From an uncultured Myxococcales bacterium (GTDB lineage Bacteria > Myxococcota_A > UBA9042): 64,000 nucleotides of DNA. Below are positions 18,710 to 27,862 of the stretch, piece by piece. Under the pieces are notes generated by a model. That model was not told the origin of the DNA. It saw nothing but the letters and a program-made list of their open reading frames with translations, and did no database searches. The stretch's first letter is position 1; each line of letters starts with the position of its first letter. Made by a program: the position numbers and the translations under genes. The DNA is taken from NCBI GenBank assembly GCA_903840165.1, contig CAIMEY010000115.1, forward strand, positions 16,911 to 80,910. The letters are read 5' to 3'.

Positions 18710-19702
18710 TTAAGCTGCTTGTTGCAGTCCCCGACTCAAGGCCACCAAGTACAGAACCGCCATGCGCACGGCCACGCCGTTTTCAACTTGCTGTAAAATA
18801 ACCGATTGAGGCCCATCGGCGACTTCGGGCGAGATTTCCACGCCGCGGTTCATCGGCCCGGGATGCATGACCAGCGCGTGCGGTTTGGCCAAACGCAAGC
18901 GTTCTTGGTCGAGACCAAAAAACCGATGATATTCATGGGCATTAGGGAAGAAGTCGTTGCCCTGTCTCTCCCGCTGGATGCGCAACATCATGACGACGTC
19001 GGCCCCTTCGAGCGCTGCCTCAACCCGCGGATGGGCGATGCAACCCAACTGCTCAATACCTGTAGGTAAAAGCGTCGCTGGACCCGCCACGTGCACTTCT
19101 GCCCCCAGCGTCGCTAGGGCAAAGAGGTTGGAGCGCGCGACGCGGCTATGGCGAATGTCACCGATAATGGCGACCTTTTTCCCTGCCAAATCGCCCAGTT
19201 TCTCGCGCATCGTCAGCACATCCAGCAGGCCTTGGGTCGGGTGCTCGTGGGCCCCATCGCCGGCATTGACGATGCCGCAGCCGATACGCTGGGCCAAGAA
19301 TTGCGGTGCACCGGAGCAACTATGGCGAATCACAACGATATCGGGCCCCATGGCCTCCAAGTTGCGGGCTGTGTCGAGCAGCGTTTCGCCCTTGCTGAGG
19401 GCACTGGTCGACGCCGTGAAACTCATGGTATCGGCAGACAATCGTTTGGCGGCCAGTTCGAAACTCATGCGGGTTCGCGTCGAGTTCTCGACAAAGAGCG
19501 TCAAGACAGTGACGCCACGAAGCGTCGGTAACTTCTTGATTCTCCGTGCATTAACCGCCTTCATGTCCGCGCTGAGGTCCAAGATGGCCAGCAGGTCCTG
19601 CCGCGACAGGTCTTGCAGGCCGAGCAGGTGGCGCAGTTGCGGCAAGGGTCGAGCGAGTGAAATGCCTGAATTCTGGCCGGTTTGTCCGGTGGCTTCCATC
19701 AT
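18710..19702 (-). CDS. pyrB: Aspartate carbamoyltransferase catalytic subunit
   Basis: 330 residues. The start ATG at 19702 overlaps the pyrR stop as ATGA, the reason it is preferred to an upstream start at 19729. Hallmarks: FVENSTRTRMSFELAAKRL carries the carbamoyl-phosphate STRTR motif, GDGAHEHPTQGLLD is the HPTQ motif, and HPGPMNRGVEI is the C-terminal active-site loop. It condenses carbamoyl phosphate and aspartate in pyrimidine synthesis. It is followed by an inactive dihydroorotase gene, which points to a class A-type holoenzyme. No regulatory pyrI is visible. Coupling to pyrR suggests coordinated pyrimidine control. Confidence 0.95.
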   Translation of the reverse strand: MMEATGQTGQNSGISLARPLPQLRHLLGLQDLSRQDLLAILDLSADMKAVNARRIKKLPTLRGVTVLTLFVENSTRTRMSFELAAKRLSADTMSFTASTSALSKGETLLDTARNLEAMGPDIVVIRHSCSGAPQFLAQRIGCGIVNAGDGAHEHPTQGLLDVLTMREKLGDLAGKKVAIIGDIRHSRVARSNLFALATLGAEVHVAGPATLLPTGIEQLGCIAHPRVEAALEGADVVMMLRIQRERQGNDFFPNAHEYHRFFGLDQERLRLAKPHALVMHPGPMNRGVEISPEVADGPQSVILQQVENGVAVRMAVLYLVALSRGLQQAA

Positions 19703-20295
19703 CTCTCGTCCTTGCTGGCGCCAATCCACCGCGACGCCCCATCGATGCGACCGTCCGCATCGTAGGTCAGGCGCAGGCTTTCGCCCGCCGCCATGGCCAC
19801 AGATTGCCCCACAATCTCAGCATCAATGGGCAGTTCGCGACCTTGGCGGTCGACCAGCACGGCCAACTTGACCGCAGCCGGCCGGCCGTAATCGAGCAGT
19901 TCATGCAACGCGGCGCGCACGGTCCGCCCCGTATGCAACACATCGTCTACAAGAAGGATTCTCTGCCCCGAGGGGTCTCCAGGCAGCGCAGTGCGACCCG
20001 CAGCAGCCCGCGGCGCCTTGAGCCACGCGTCGTCCCGGTAGAGCGTGACGTCCAGGGTGCCCATTGGCGGGCGAAAGCCTTCCGATAAGAAAATAATATC
20101 GGAGAGTTCCTGCGCCACTGCCACCCCACCGTGGTGGATGCCGATGAGCCATGGCGGCCTCTGCCTCCAAGTATCGGGGCCATCAGGCCAACTCAGTTCG
20201 GCCAAGGCATCGACCATAGACCGCAACATCATTTGGATATCGCCGCGATCTAGCGTTTGCGCCGGCTCCGGCCCGGGCCCTAGAACGTGTCGCAC
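19699..20295 (-). CDS. pyrR: PyrR-type pyrimidine operon regulator/uracil phosphoribosyltransferase
   Basis: 198 residues from a GTG at 20295. This start is chosen because GGAGGGCAC lies directly before it and because the family N-terminus (LDRGDIQMMLRSMVDALAEL) must be included. Downstream ATGs at 20232 and 20229 would cut into the domain. The PRPP-binding motif ILLVDDVLHTGRTVRAAL is clear near residue 105. In other bacteria PyrR binds pyr mRNA and may have weak UPRTase activity. The first 16 bases overlap the end of lepB, and the stop overlaps pyrB (ATGA). No attenuator-like leader is visible because lepB directly precedes it, so the RNA target may lie elsewhere. Confidence 0.87.
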   Translation of the reverse strand: MRHVLGPGPEPAQTLDRGDIQMMLRSMVDALAELSWPDGPDTWRQRPPWLIGIHHGGVAVAQELSDIIFLSEGFRPPMGTLDVTLYRDDAWLKAPRAAAGRTALPGDPSGQRILLVDDVLHTGRTVRAALHELLDYGRPAAVKLAVLVDRQGRELPIDAEIVGQSVAMAAGESLRLTYDADGRIDGASRWIGASKDER

Positions 20296-21380
20296 GTGCC
20301 CTCCGGCAAGGTCTGGTGGACAAAGCTGCCGATGCGCGAGACGTCCGTAGCATACCACAGCACGCCGGCCTTGCCCTTGATGGTGTTCAGGGGCACAAGG
20401 CCAAAGAACCGGCCATCCTTGGAGTTATCGCGGTTGTCGCCCATGACCAGCACGCTGCCCGAGGGCACCTCAAACTCGGGGAAGTTCTTGTTTTCCGGGG
20501 GACAATACAGGGTCGCGTGCGGGCCCATGCGCAGGGCGTCAAACACCACCGGTGGCCAATCCGCCACATTGTCAAAACTCGGCTGATCCCCTGAAGTTGC
20601 ATGGTGTTGTGAAACGTAAGTGATGCCGCCCAGACATTCTCGCCACTGCACGCACCGGTGTCCCGCTTGACCTTCCTGCCCGCAATCTGCACTTTCCGAA
20701 ATCACCTTATGCGGTACGGGCTTGCCATTGCGGTAGATGACGTTGTCGGCCACATGAACCTTGTCCCCAGCAACGCCAATCACGCGTTTGATCAGGTCCT
20801 TACCTGCCGAGTCGGCGTCGTCGTCATAGGGATAGTCGAAGATGACGATCTCGCCCGGCTTGGGCTCGCGCAAGGTCAGGAACTTGATGCGCGTGAACGG
20901 AATCTTGAGCCCGTACAGGAACTTATTGACAAAGAGGTGGTCCTGGATTTGCAAGGACGGGATCATGGAACCCGTTGGAATCTTGAAGGCTTCAAAGACA
21001 AAAGCGCGAATCACCAGGGTAAGCACCACGGCCCAGGCAATCGCCTCGACGTATTCGCGAAATACCGACTTGCGATGCTGCCCCAGATGCGTCTCCAGGC
21101 TTGCGTCAAATTCCTCTGTCGCCGTTAGCAGTTGCTCAGCCCAGCCAGCGCGGTGGTCCGCCTTGCGCGCGCTGCGAAGGGCTTGTAATTGCTGGGTGAG
21201 GCTGTGGCGAACGCCGCCGTCCAGCTTGTCACCGTGCTTGGCCAGAACGCGGCTGCCACTCTCTTGCAAATGGGCAGCGCGGGCCTCCAGTTCTTTGATA
21301 AACCGCTTGAAAGCCTTGGGATCTCCGGGAATTTGCGACTTCGTGCTGGGGCTGCTCGCTGGCGAAACGGACTCGGACAT
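20280..21380 (-). CDS. lepB: Signal peptidase I
   Basis: 366 residues. A 115-residue N-terminal, charged, coiled-coil-like extension precedes one membrane helix (AIAWAVVLTLVIRAFVFEAF). Then come the S26 motifs: IPTGSMIPSLQIQDHLFVNK with the catalytic Ser, FDYPYDDD...LIKRVIGVAGD with the catalytic Lys, and PSGSVLVMGDNRDNSKDGRF. The enzyme removes signal peptides from exported proteins, many of which are encoded in this window. A segment of about 60 residues with four cysteines is inserted before the GDNRDNS motif (SADCGQEGQAGHRCVQWREC). GAGGAACCC precedes the ATG. The 3' end overlaps pyrR, so it is the first gene of the lepB-pyrR-pyrB-pyrC' unit. Confidence 0.95.
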   Translation of the reverse strand: MSESVSPASSPSTKSQIPGDPKAFKRFIKELEARAAHLQESGSRVLAKHGDKLDGGVRHSLTQQLQALRSARKADHRAGWAEQLLTATEEFDASLETHLGQHRKSVFREYVEAIAWAVVLTLVIRAFVFEAFKIPTGSMIPSLQIQDHLFVNKFLYGLKIPFTRIKFLTLREPKPGEIVIFDYPYDDDADSAGKDLIKRVIGVAGDKVHVADNVIYRNGKPVPHKVISESADCGQEGQAGHRCVQWRECLGGITYVSQHHATSGDQPSFDNVADWPPVVFDALRMGPHATLYCPPENKNFPEFEVPSGSVLVMGDNRDNSKDGRFFGLVPLNTIKGKAGVLWYATDVSRIGSFVHQTLPEGTCDTF

Positions 21381-21700
21381 GGGTTCCTCAGACGGGTACG
21401 GCGCAGGCGCAGCCTAGGGCAGCGGCGCAATTGCGGGGTAGGGAAACTGGCGAAGAAAACAATGGTTTTGCCGACTACGCCGGTCCTGCGACACGCCATG
21501 TGCCGGGCCAGCGGTCGGTACAACCCTGCGCTGGCCGCGCGCATTCCGTCCACGCGGCGTAGCCTACCCTGAGGCCGGCGGAATGCCAACTGAGGTAGCC
21601 CTAACAAGATTCCCGGTCCCGTGATCAGCGACCGCTGGCTAAGCCGAGCGCGGAGGAACGGCCGGGGCCCATGTAGTTGATTGGTAGGCCAATTGCCGAC
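21381..21700. other. Gap between lepB start and the cysteine-rich lipoprotein gene
   Basis: A 320-base noncoding stretch that should contain the lepB-pyr operon promoter (minus strand). No convincing -35/-10 pair was found. A short hairpin with arms ATTGG/CCAAT and loop TAGG lies at 21680-21693, just after the stop of the cysteine-rich gene. It has no T-run and is at best a weak terminator. Confidence 0.3.
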
Positions 21701-24700
21701 TTAGGGACCAATGCGCAGCATCACGTCGTCGATGGCGACACCGGCCCCGCTGTTGGCAATGCAGTCCACGGAATCAAAGGCGAAAACCACAACGACGCTC
21801 TTGCCTGCCAGTGCCGACACGTCGAGTTGCTGGTCTTTCCAGGTCTTGAGGGCGGCGTTCTTGTCAATCGCCAGCTGCACAGGCGGCAATTTGCCACTGA
21901 TATCTTTAACTTGAACTGTCAGGACATCCACCGATGCCAGGGTCTCGGTGTCGACATAGGCCGCAAACTGCAACCAAAGCTTTGAAAGCCCAGAAAGTAC
22001 AGGTAGTTGAATCGGCGCGCCAGTGATGGTGCCCGCCACGTGACCGCTGGCCCCTGAGCCGCCCGTGCAACTGAAGTCGGAGCCGCCCAACGCATTGCTT
22101 GCATTGAAGTTTAGCGAGCAGTCTGGACTCTTGGCGGCAATCCCCGTCGCATCAACGCCCCAGGTTGCTGGGCCCGCAAGGCCGGTCTTGGCCACTGTCC
22201 AACTCGCTGCATTTGCGCAGGTAATCATGTCAGCAAAGGTAGGAGCCGCCTGCACTTGCAGTTGCAGGTCATCGATGAACCAGCCGGCGCCGGTATTGAA
22301 CAGGCCATCGACGCTATCAAAGCGGAAACGAAGGCGAACCACCTTGCCGGCGGCGCTCGAAAGGTCTAACCAGTTCCAGCGCCAGCCCTTCATCACGCTG
22401 CTCAAGTTGACCTGTTGCGCGGGGACCAGGGTGCTGGCAAAGGCGTCGGCGGTGACTTCCACGTAGCGCAAATCGTGGCTGGCGTCGACTTCTACGTCGA
22501 CCCATTCCTTCCACAAAAGCGTAATCGGCGCGCCGGGTTTTACCTGGGTCAGGTTGATCACCGGCGACAGGGCTAGGCCGCTGACGGCACCATTGTCGTA
22601 GTTCTTGCCGTTGTTGAAGTTGAGGCTATTGCCTTGGACAGCGCCCGGCGGATTGGGCGAATTGTCAATCGCCCAGAGGGATTGGCTGCCCACGGGCCCC
22701 TGGAATTGCCAGCCGTTGCTATTGCCGGAAAACGGTTCGTCTAGGCTGGCGCCGGCGGCAATCATCACCACGGGCCCGGCGTAGAGGTTGACTTCGTCGA
22801 CAAACCAGCCCGCGCCGCTGTTGCTGAGATTGTCCACGGAATCAAAGCGAAAGCGCATCTGGAACTTCTTGCCGGCCAGCGTGCCGATGGGCAGGGCTTC
22901 GAGGCGCCATTGCTTGGAGCCCACGCTGTTATCTAGTTGAAAGGCAAGGGCAATTGTTGCAAATCCATCGGTAGAGAATTCGACCAACCGTTTGTCGTAA
23001 TCGGCTTGAATTTCAACGTCCGCGTACGAGTAAAAAGCGAGGGTCAGGGGCGGTGCGGGCAGCGCCGTGGCGTCGATCCAGAATTTGCCAACCGCCTGTC
23101 CGCTGACGCTGGGGAGGCTAGGGTCATTGTAATCTTTGCTATTATTGAAGTTTAGGCTGGCAAGCCCGGTGAGCGCACCGCCAGGATTGGGCGTGGCGTC
23201 GGCCTGCCATTTGACGGTGCTGCTCTTGCTGCTGCCGCTCCACAACGCGTCGGCGTAGTCGATGGGCGAAGTGAAAGGGATGGAAAATACGGGACAAGCC
23301 GACTGGCCTTGGGCAATGGCAAAGACGCAGTTGCCGGCGTTGGTGTCGCAACTATCCGTAGTGCAAGGGTTATTGTCGTCGCATAGTGTGGCCTTGCCCG
23401 CCACGCACTTGCCGGTGGCGCAGGTATCGCCGACGGTGCAAGCGTTGCCATCGTTACACTTAGCGATATTATTGACATGGCTGCACTTTGCGCCCACGGG
23501 ATCGCACGTATCGCCGGTGCAGGCGTTGCCGTCGTCGCAGGTCGCTGCTGCCCCGCCCTGGCACTGACCTTGGCTGCAAAATTCCCCTACGGTGCAGAAG
23601 TTTCCGTCATTGCAGGCGATTGCATTGGCCTTGTGCGTGCAGCCGCCGCTCGCTGGGTTGCAACTGTCGTCGGTGCATGGGTTGCCGTCGTCACAGCTCT
23701 GCGGCGAGCTTCCCTGGCAAGCGCCTGACAGATCGCAGTTATCGATGAGCGTGCACGGATTATTGTCATTGCAGGGCCCTTTGGCCGGCGTGTTGGTGCA
23801 AACGTTGGCGACGCAGCCATCTGCCGTGCAAGGGTTTGCATCGTCACAGCTTTTCCCTTGGCCCAGGCATTTTCCCGCCACGCAAGCGTCCTGGACGGTG
23901 CAGCCGTTGCCGTCATCGCATTTGCTGCCGTCGGCGATGGCTTTGTGCTGGCACGCCAACTTGGGGTCGCAGACGTCGGTGGTACACGGGTTGAAATCGT
24001 TGCAGTCAATAACGAGTAATCCTAAGCACTTACCGCCTTGGCAGACGTCGTCGGTGGTGCACACGTTGCCGTCCGAGCACAAGGCGGCGTTGTTGACGAA
24101 CTGACAACCAGCTTGGGTATCACAGCTGTCATTGGTGCATAAGTTCGAGTCGTTACAGACGACTGCCGTGCCTAGGCAGGCGCCATTCTTGCACGCGTCC
24201 CCGCTGGTGCATGCGTTGTCGTCATTGCAGTTGCCGCCACTGCTGCTGTGGCTGCACCCGGCGATCGGGGTACAACTATCTGTTGTGCATGGGTTATCGT
24301 CGTCGCAGCTGCTGGCCCCTCCGGGCACGCAGGCGCCGCCCTGGCAGGTGTCGCCACTGGTGCAGGCATTGCCGTCGCTGCAACCGCCTGGGCCTGGGAC
24401 GGCTTGGCAGCCGGACTTGCCATCGCAACTGTCTATTGTGCAAGCATTTCCGTCGTCGCAGACGATCTTCTGGCCCACGCACTCGCCGCCCGTGCACGTA
24501 TCCTTTTGGCTGCAGACGCTGCCGTCATCGCAAGGATTGCCATCGGCGATTTGGCTACTGACGCAGGTGCCCGTCGTGGGGTTGCAACTGTCGATTGTGC
24601 AAGGTTTTCCGTCATTGCAGACCTTCGAGTTGCCTGAGCAACCGCCGCCGCCGCAGGTGTCTCCGGTGGTGCAGGCACTGCCATCGTCGCATGGTTCCGC

Positions 24701-26176
24701 GTTGGCCGCGAAGACGCAACTGCCACTGCCTGGATTGCAACTATCTGTGGTGCAAGGATTTTTATCGTCGCAGCTCACGGCCTTGCCGGCGGCGCAGAGC
24801 CCCTTGCTGCACGCGTCGCCCTGCGTGCAGGGGTTGCTATCGTCGCAACTCGCTGTATTTGCAGAAAAAATGCACGAATTGTCGAGGCAGGCGTCATCGG
24901 TGCAAGGATTGTCGTCACTGCAGAACTTACCGATTCCCTTGCAGATCCCGCCCTTACAGACATCGCCGCTGCTGCAGGGGTTGCCGTCGTCACATGCGGC
25001 CGCATTGGCACTGTGTTGGCAGCCCAGGCTGGAATCGCATTTGTCGTCTGTACAGGGATTTTTATCATTACAGTCAATGGCTTGGCCCTTGCAAGCCCCG
25101 CCGGCGCATGCATCGCCGACGCTGCAGGCGTTGCCGTCGTCGCACGCCTTGCCATCGCCCGCGCCCAGGTGCTGACAGCCCGTTGCTGCGATGCAACTAT
25201 CGTCAGTACAAGCATTTTTGTCGTCACAGGGATTGGCAGGCCCGCCTTGACACAGGCCTGCGCTGCACGAGTCGCCCAGGGTGCAGGGATCGCCGTCTTC
25301 ACACGCGCCCTGATTGGCTTTGGCCGTGCAACCGGTGATGGGGTCACAGGCGTCGTCCGAGCACGGATTGCCATCGTCACAGGCAATGGCCGAGCCAGCG
25401 CAGGTGCTATTGCTGCATATGTCCCCTTGGGTGCAGGCATTATTGTCGGAGCAGGGGGCTGCGTTGCCGATGTGGCTGCAGCCGGCCGTCGGGTCGCACA
25501 ATTCGTCCGTGCAGGGATTGTCATCTGTGCAAGGCATTGTAGCGCCACCACATTCTCCGCCGGTGCATAGGTCAGGTCCGGTGCAGGCGTTGCCATCGTC
25601 ACAGGCCGAAGCGTCGGCAATGGGCTTGGTTGAGCAATTGCCCGTTTCTGCGTTGCACCATGCTGACTTACAAGGCAACGCGGCTGCCCAAGCTTGGCAT
25701 TGTGCGTCGCTGCTGCATGTTGGGCCGGTCGCGGCAGCGCCCGAATCAGTGGCGGCTGAATCGGCGGTGCCGGCGTCCGATCCCTGCGCGGCATCGCCCC
25801 CGGACAAGGCATCGCCTAGAGCAGCGCCGTCTGATTGTAAAGAAATATCAAGAGGTTCAATGGCATCTGCAGCGGCATCGGTGCTCGGCGTATCCGTTGT
25901 CGTGCTGCCGCTGCCTTTGACATCAGCGCCTTGGCCGCCCATGGAACCGGCGTCCAGGCTGAAGGACACCCCGCTCGCGACGTCCACGGTGGTCAATGGG
26001 GCGCTGTTGCTGCAGGCAATCGGGGCAGCCAGCAGCCCGAAAATGCCCAACGTCTTAGGGAATGTCGCGGTCCCCGCGAGCGACAACGGCGCGACCCAGC
26101 CCGCCGCCCGCAGGCAGGTCCAAGTTGGCCATCGGTGGCGGAGTCTGATTCGCAAGCCTGCAATCCTATGAGCCAT
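21701..26176 (-). CDS. Giant cysteine-rich repeat lipoprotein with three C-terminal beta domains
   Basis: 1491 residues from the ATG at 26176; an ATG at 26239 is also open. A long N-region ends in GLLAAPIACSNS, a lipobox. An acidic Ser/Thr/Ala/Asp linker follows, then (about residues 190-960) fifteen tandem units of roughly 45 residues. Each unit joins a module like CDDGNACTxGDxCxxGxCxG to one like CDDxNPCTxDxCxxxxGC, giving a calcium- or disulfide-stabilised rod. The C-terminal third holds three related domains of about 170 residues, each with an SLNFNNxKxYD-type motif and an acidic VDEVNLYAG or IDDVMLRIG end, resembling secreted choice-of-anchor/lectin-like beta-sandwiches. Probably a long surface fibre or adhesin. 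The repeats give long open shadow frames on the other strand. Confidence 0.88.
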   Translation of the reverse strand: MAHRIAGLRIRLRHRWPTWTCLRAAGWVAPLSLAGTATFPKTLGIFGLLAAPIACSNSAPLTTVDVASGVSFSLDAGSMGGQGADVKGSGSTTTDTPSTDAAADAIEPLDISLQSDGAALGDALSGGDAAQGSDAGTADSAATDSGAAATGPTCSSDAQCQAWAAALPCKSAWCNAETGNCSTKPIADASACDDGNACTGPDLCTGGECGGATMPCTDDNPCTDELCDPTAGCSHIGNAAPCSDNNACTQGDICSNSTCAGSAIACDDGNPCSDDACDPITGCTAKANQGACEDGDPCTLGDSCSAGLCQGGPANPCDDKNACTDDSCIAATGCQHLGAGDGKACDDGNACSVGDACAGGACKGQAIDCNDKNPCTDDKCDSSLGCQHSANAAACDDGNPCSSGDVCKGGICKGIGKFCSDDNPCTDDACLDNSCIFSANTASCDDSNPCTQGDACSKGLCAAGKAVSCDDKNPCTTDSCNPGSGSCVFAANAEPCDDGSACTTGDTCGGGGCSGNSKVCNDGKPCTIDSCNPTTGTCVSSQIADGNPCDDGSVCSQKDTCTGGECVGQKIVCDDGNACTIDSCDGKSGCQAVPGPGGCSDGNACTSGDTCQGGACVPGGASSCDDDNPCTTDSCTPIAGCSHSSSGGNCNDDNACTSGDACKNGACLGTAVVCNDSNLCTNDSCDTQAGCQFVNNAALCSDGNVCTTDDVCQGGKCLGLLVIDCNDFNPCTTDVCDPKLACQHKAIADGSKCDDGNGCTVQDACVAGKCLGQGKSCDDANPCTADGCVANVCTNTPAKGPCNDNNPCTLIDNCDLSGACQGSSPQSCDDGNPCTDDSCNPASGGCTHKANAIACNDGNFCTVGEFCSQGQCQGGAAATCDDGNACTGDTCDPVGAKCSHVNNIAKCNDGNACTVGDTCATGKCVAGKATLCDDNNPCTTDSCDTNAGNCVFAIAQGQSACPVFSIPFTSPIDYADALWSGSSKSSTVKWQADATPNPGGALTGLASLNFNNSKDYNDPSLPSVSGQAVGKFWIDATALPAPPLTLAFYSYADVEIQADYDKRLVEFSTDGFATIALAFQLDNSVGSKQWRLEALPIGTLAGKKFQMRFRFDSVDNLSNSGAGWFVDEVNLYAGPVVMIAAGASLDEPFSGNSNGWQFQGPVGSQSLWAIDNSPNPPGAVQGNSLNFNNGKNYDNGAVSGLALSPVINLTQVKPGAPITLLWKEWVDVEVDASHDLRYVEVTADAFASTLVPAQQVNLSSVMKGWRWNWLDLSSAAGKVVRLRFRFDSVDGLFNTGAGWFIDDLQLQVQAAPTFADMITCANAASWTVAKTGLAGPATWGVDATGIAAKSPDCSLNFNASNALGGSDFSCTGGSGASGHVAGTITGAPIQLPVLSGLSKLWLQFAAYVDTETLASVDVLTVQVKDISGKLPPVQLAIDKNAALKTWKDQQLDVSALAGKSVVVVFAFDSVDCIANSGAGVAIDDVMLRIGP

Positions 26177-26770
26177 TGTCGACGTTTTGCGGAAATCACC
26201 ACGGGTCCATGGGCGCAGGGGGCCGATGGCGGGACCCAAGAGAGCGCTCGCCTCGGCGGTACATGCTTGAAAGCAAGCGCAAACCGGGCTCTCCAGCCGA
26301 TCAGTCTGCGGATGCCGCTCGGGGCTGTCAAGGAAAACGCCCCGTGGGGGCTGCAGCTAACGTGTGGGTCAGCTTGGCGTTGTCACCCATGAACACCGCT
26401 GAATAACGGGCAGTTGACAGAAGCGGCACAACGGGCCACCAACGTTGCGCGACGGACGGGCGATGGCGGGTGAGACCGGTAGATCTTTACGAAACAGAGG
26501 GTTACCTTGGTGGGCCCCTTGGCTTTGGCCGCGGCACCTGAGGCGACCAAAACCCAAGCGGCCCCTTGACATTGTCCTGCCGATGCAACAAGTTGGTCGA
26601 CGTGCGCGGGTTTTAGCCCGCCGGGGCGATAGCACTCAGCGCCGGACGGTTGGTCGCGGCTGCAGCAAGAACGTAGGGGTGCACCGTGGCGTGCGGACCG
26701 GATCTGGCTGAAGTCATTAACTAATAACGGCTACCTTGGGCGATCGCTGGTTGCGTAGCAGGAGGCGTAG
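26177..26770. other. Long noncoding gap upstream of zapA
   Basis: Nearly 600 bases between divergent genes. Short open frames on both strands (for example 26445-26711 plus) have arginine/proline-rich, GC-driven composition and no ribosome site, so none is accepted. The last 60 bases are less GC-rich (CATTAACTAATAACGG near 26715) and are the likely zapA promoter region. No repeat or RNA was recognised. Confidence 0.35.
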
Positions 26771-27052
26771 ATGGCTCGACCGGTCAAAGTTTCCATTGCA
26801 GGTCGCGGGTTTACCTTGTACACCGAGGAGCAGGAAGACCACGTCCACCGCGTGGCGGCTCGGGTAGACAGCCATGTTGCCGACATTCAGGCCAAGGCCA
26901 AGGTACCTTTGGAATCCGCTGCGCTTTTGGCGGGTCTCAAGCTGGCCGATGAGCTCAGCAAAGCCGAAGCCCAACACCTGGATCACCTGGAAACCGTGCG
27001 TTCGCGGGCGGTTGCCGTGCGCGATCGTTTGATTGCCTTGGCGGAGGGCTAA
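26771..27052 (+). CDS. zapA: Cell division protein ZapA
   Basis: 93 residues. The N-terminus (VKVSIAGRGFTLYTEEQEDH) is the ZapA signature strand (V.I.G..Y.l....e), followed by a conserved helix and a C-terminal coiled coil ending LDHLETVRSRAVAVRDRLI. ZapA binds and bundles FtsZ filaments at the division ring. GGAGG lies eight bases before the ATG. The stop is directly followed by the GTG of fau, and zapA next to fau is a widespread gene pair. Confidence 0.88.
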   Translation: MARPVKVSIAGRGFTLYTEEQEDHVHRVAARVDSHVADIQAKAKVPLESAALLAGLKLADELSKAEAQHLDHLETVRSRAVAVRDRLIALAEG

Positions 27053-27712
27053 GTGGCGGCGGAGCAGGCGGGGGCAGGGCAACGAGAGGTTGTGCAGTTG
27101 GCTGCTAGGCGGCCCGTTCGGGTTCAAGACGTGCCCAGTCCCATTCCGGTGGGCAAGGCCGGCTGGCGGGCCTTTGCGGACGCGCAGTTGCGCGCTTTGA
27201 CCCCACCGGTTCGCAAGATGCTCGTGGCCACCTTGGTGCAGGAAATCCTCGCCCTGGCCCAGAAAATGGACGTCAAGCTGGTCGGAATTTACCACCCCAT
27301 CGGCGCCGAGATCGAGACGCGCGAACTGGCCAACACGCTGTTGGCGCAGGGGCTGCTCTTGGCCTACCCGCGGGTTCGGCCCGACGGAAGTGGCATGGAT
27401 TTCGTGCCTTGCCCAGGGCCCCACGGCCTGCAACCACGGCCACGTTCGCGCTTGATGGAGCCGCCGGGGCCAGCTTGTGCGCCCACGGACCTCGATTTGC
27501 TGGTAGTGCCTTGCGTGGCGCTAAGCGGCGGGCTGGTGCGGCTAGGGCATGGCGCGGGCTATTTCGATCGCTATTTACCACAGTTATCCCCAAGGGCTCC
27601 TTGCGTGGGCGTGCTGCCCCAGTGCTGCGTCCTGCCTTGGCAACCGATTGAAAATCATGATAAATCGTTGCATTTGGTTTGCACGCAGGCGGGGCTCTTT
27701 GGCCCAGCGTGA
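27053..27712 (+). CDS. fau: 5-formyltetrahydrofolate cyclo-ligase
   Basis: 219 residues from a GTG start placed directly after the zapA stop; GGAGG within the end of zapA serves as its ribosome site. The ATP-binding motif VALSGGLVRLGHGAGYFDRYL corresponds to the family RLGyGgGYYDR signature. IYHPIGAEIETRELANTLLA and LAYPRVRPDGSGMDF are the upstream folate-binding strands. The enzyme converts 5-formyl-THF to 5,10-methenyl-THF using ATP. Bases 27592-27601 contain the AAGGGCTCCT repeat core read as Pro-Arg-Ala-Pro, with no sign that reading is disturbed. Confidence 0.87.
   Translation: MAAEQAGAGQREVVQLAARRPVRVQDVPSPIPVGKAGWRAFADAQLRALTPPVRKMLVATLVQEILALAQKMDVKLVGIYHPIGAEIETRELANTLLAQGLLLAYPRVRPDGSGMDFVPCPGPHGLQPRPRSRLMEPPGPACAPTDLDLLVVPCVALSGGLVRLGHGAGYFDRYLPQLSPRAPCVGVLPQCCVLPWQPIENHDKSLHLVCTQAGLFGPA
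27592..27601 (+). repeat. AAGGGCTCCT dispersed repeat, copy in fau
   Basis: Exact core inside the fau coding region, preceded by GTTATCCCC and an A/T-rich CTATTTACCACA. Confidence 0.55.
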
Positions 27713-27862
27713 TCCCGGCGTCTTGGGCTTGAGCTCGGTGCGGCCTGGCGCAAAGCAGAGCCCGTGAACCGCCTCAAGCACCATTGACTTTCGGACCACG
27801 GTGGCGCGATTCTGCCGCCGCTGCCACGGTTTGACGCCGTCACGCAACTCCGGGAGGTGTCG
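27713..27862 (+). ncRNA. Structured leader or candidate 6S-like RNA between fau and a small gene
   Basis: The 150 bases after fau can form several helices. GCTTGAG (27727-27733) pairs with CTCAAGC (27773-27779) and encloses GCGG/CCGC. GTGGC (27801-27805) pairs with GCCAC (27823-27827). Two alternative closing helices compete: GGCGTC (27717-27722) with GACGCC (27833-27838), and TCCCGG (27713-27718) with CCGGGA (27850-27855). The second would hide the GGGAGG ribosome site of the gene starting at 27863. Two readings are possible: a riboregulatory leader, or a 6S RNA, since ssrS often lies by zapA-fau. Neither is proven. Confidence 0.4.

Noticed and set aside
24132..25338. Long plus-strand open frames opposite the cysteine-rich lipoprotein gene
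   Set aside because: They come from the periodic repeat codons of the minus-strand gene, have Cys/Arg/His or Ala/Val-biased composition, no ribosome sites and no family motifs.
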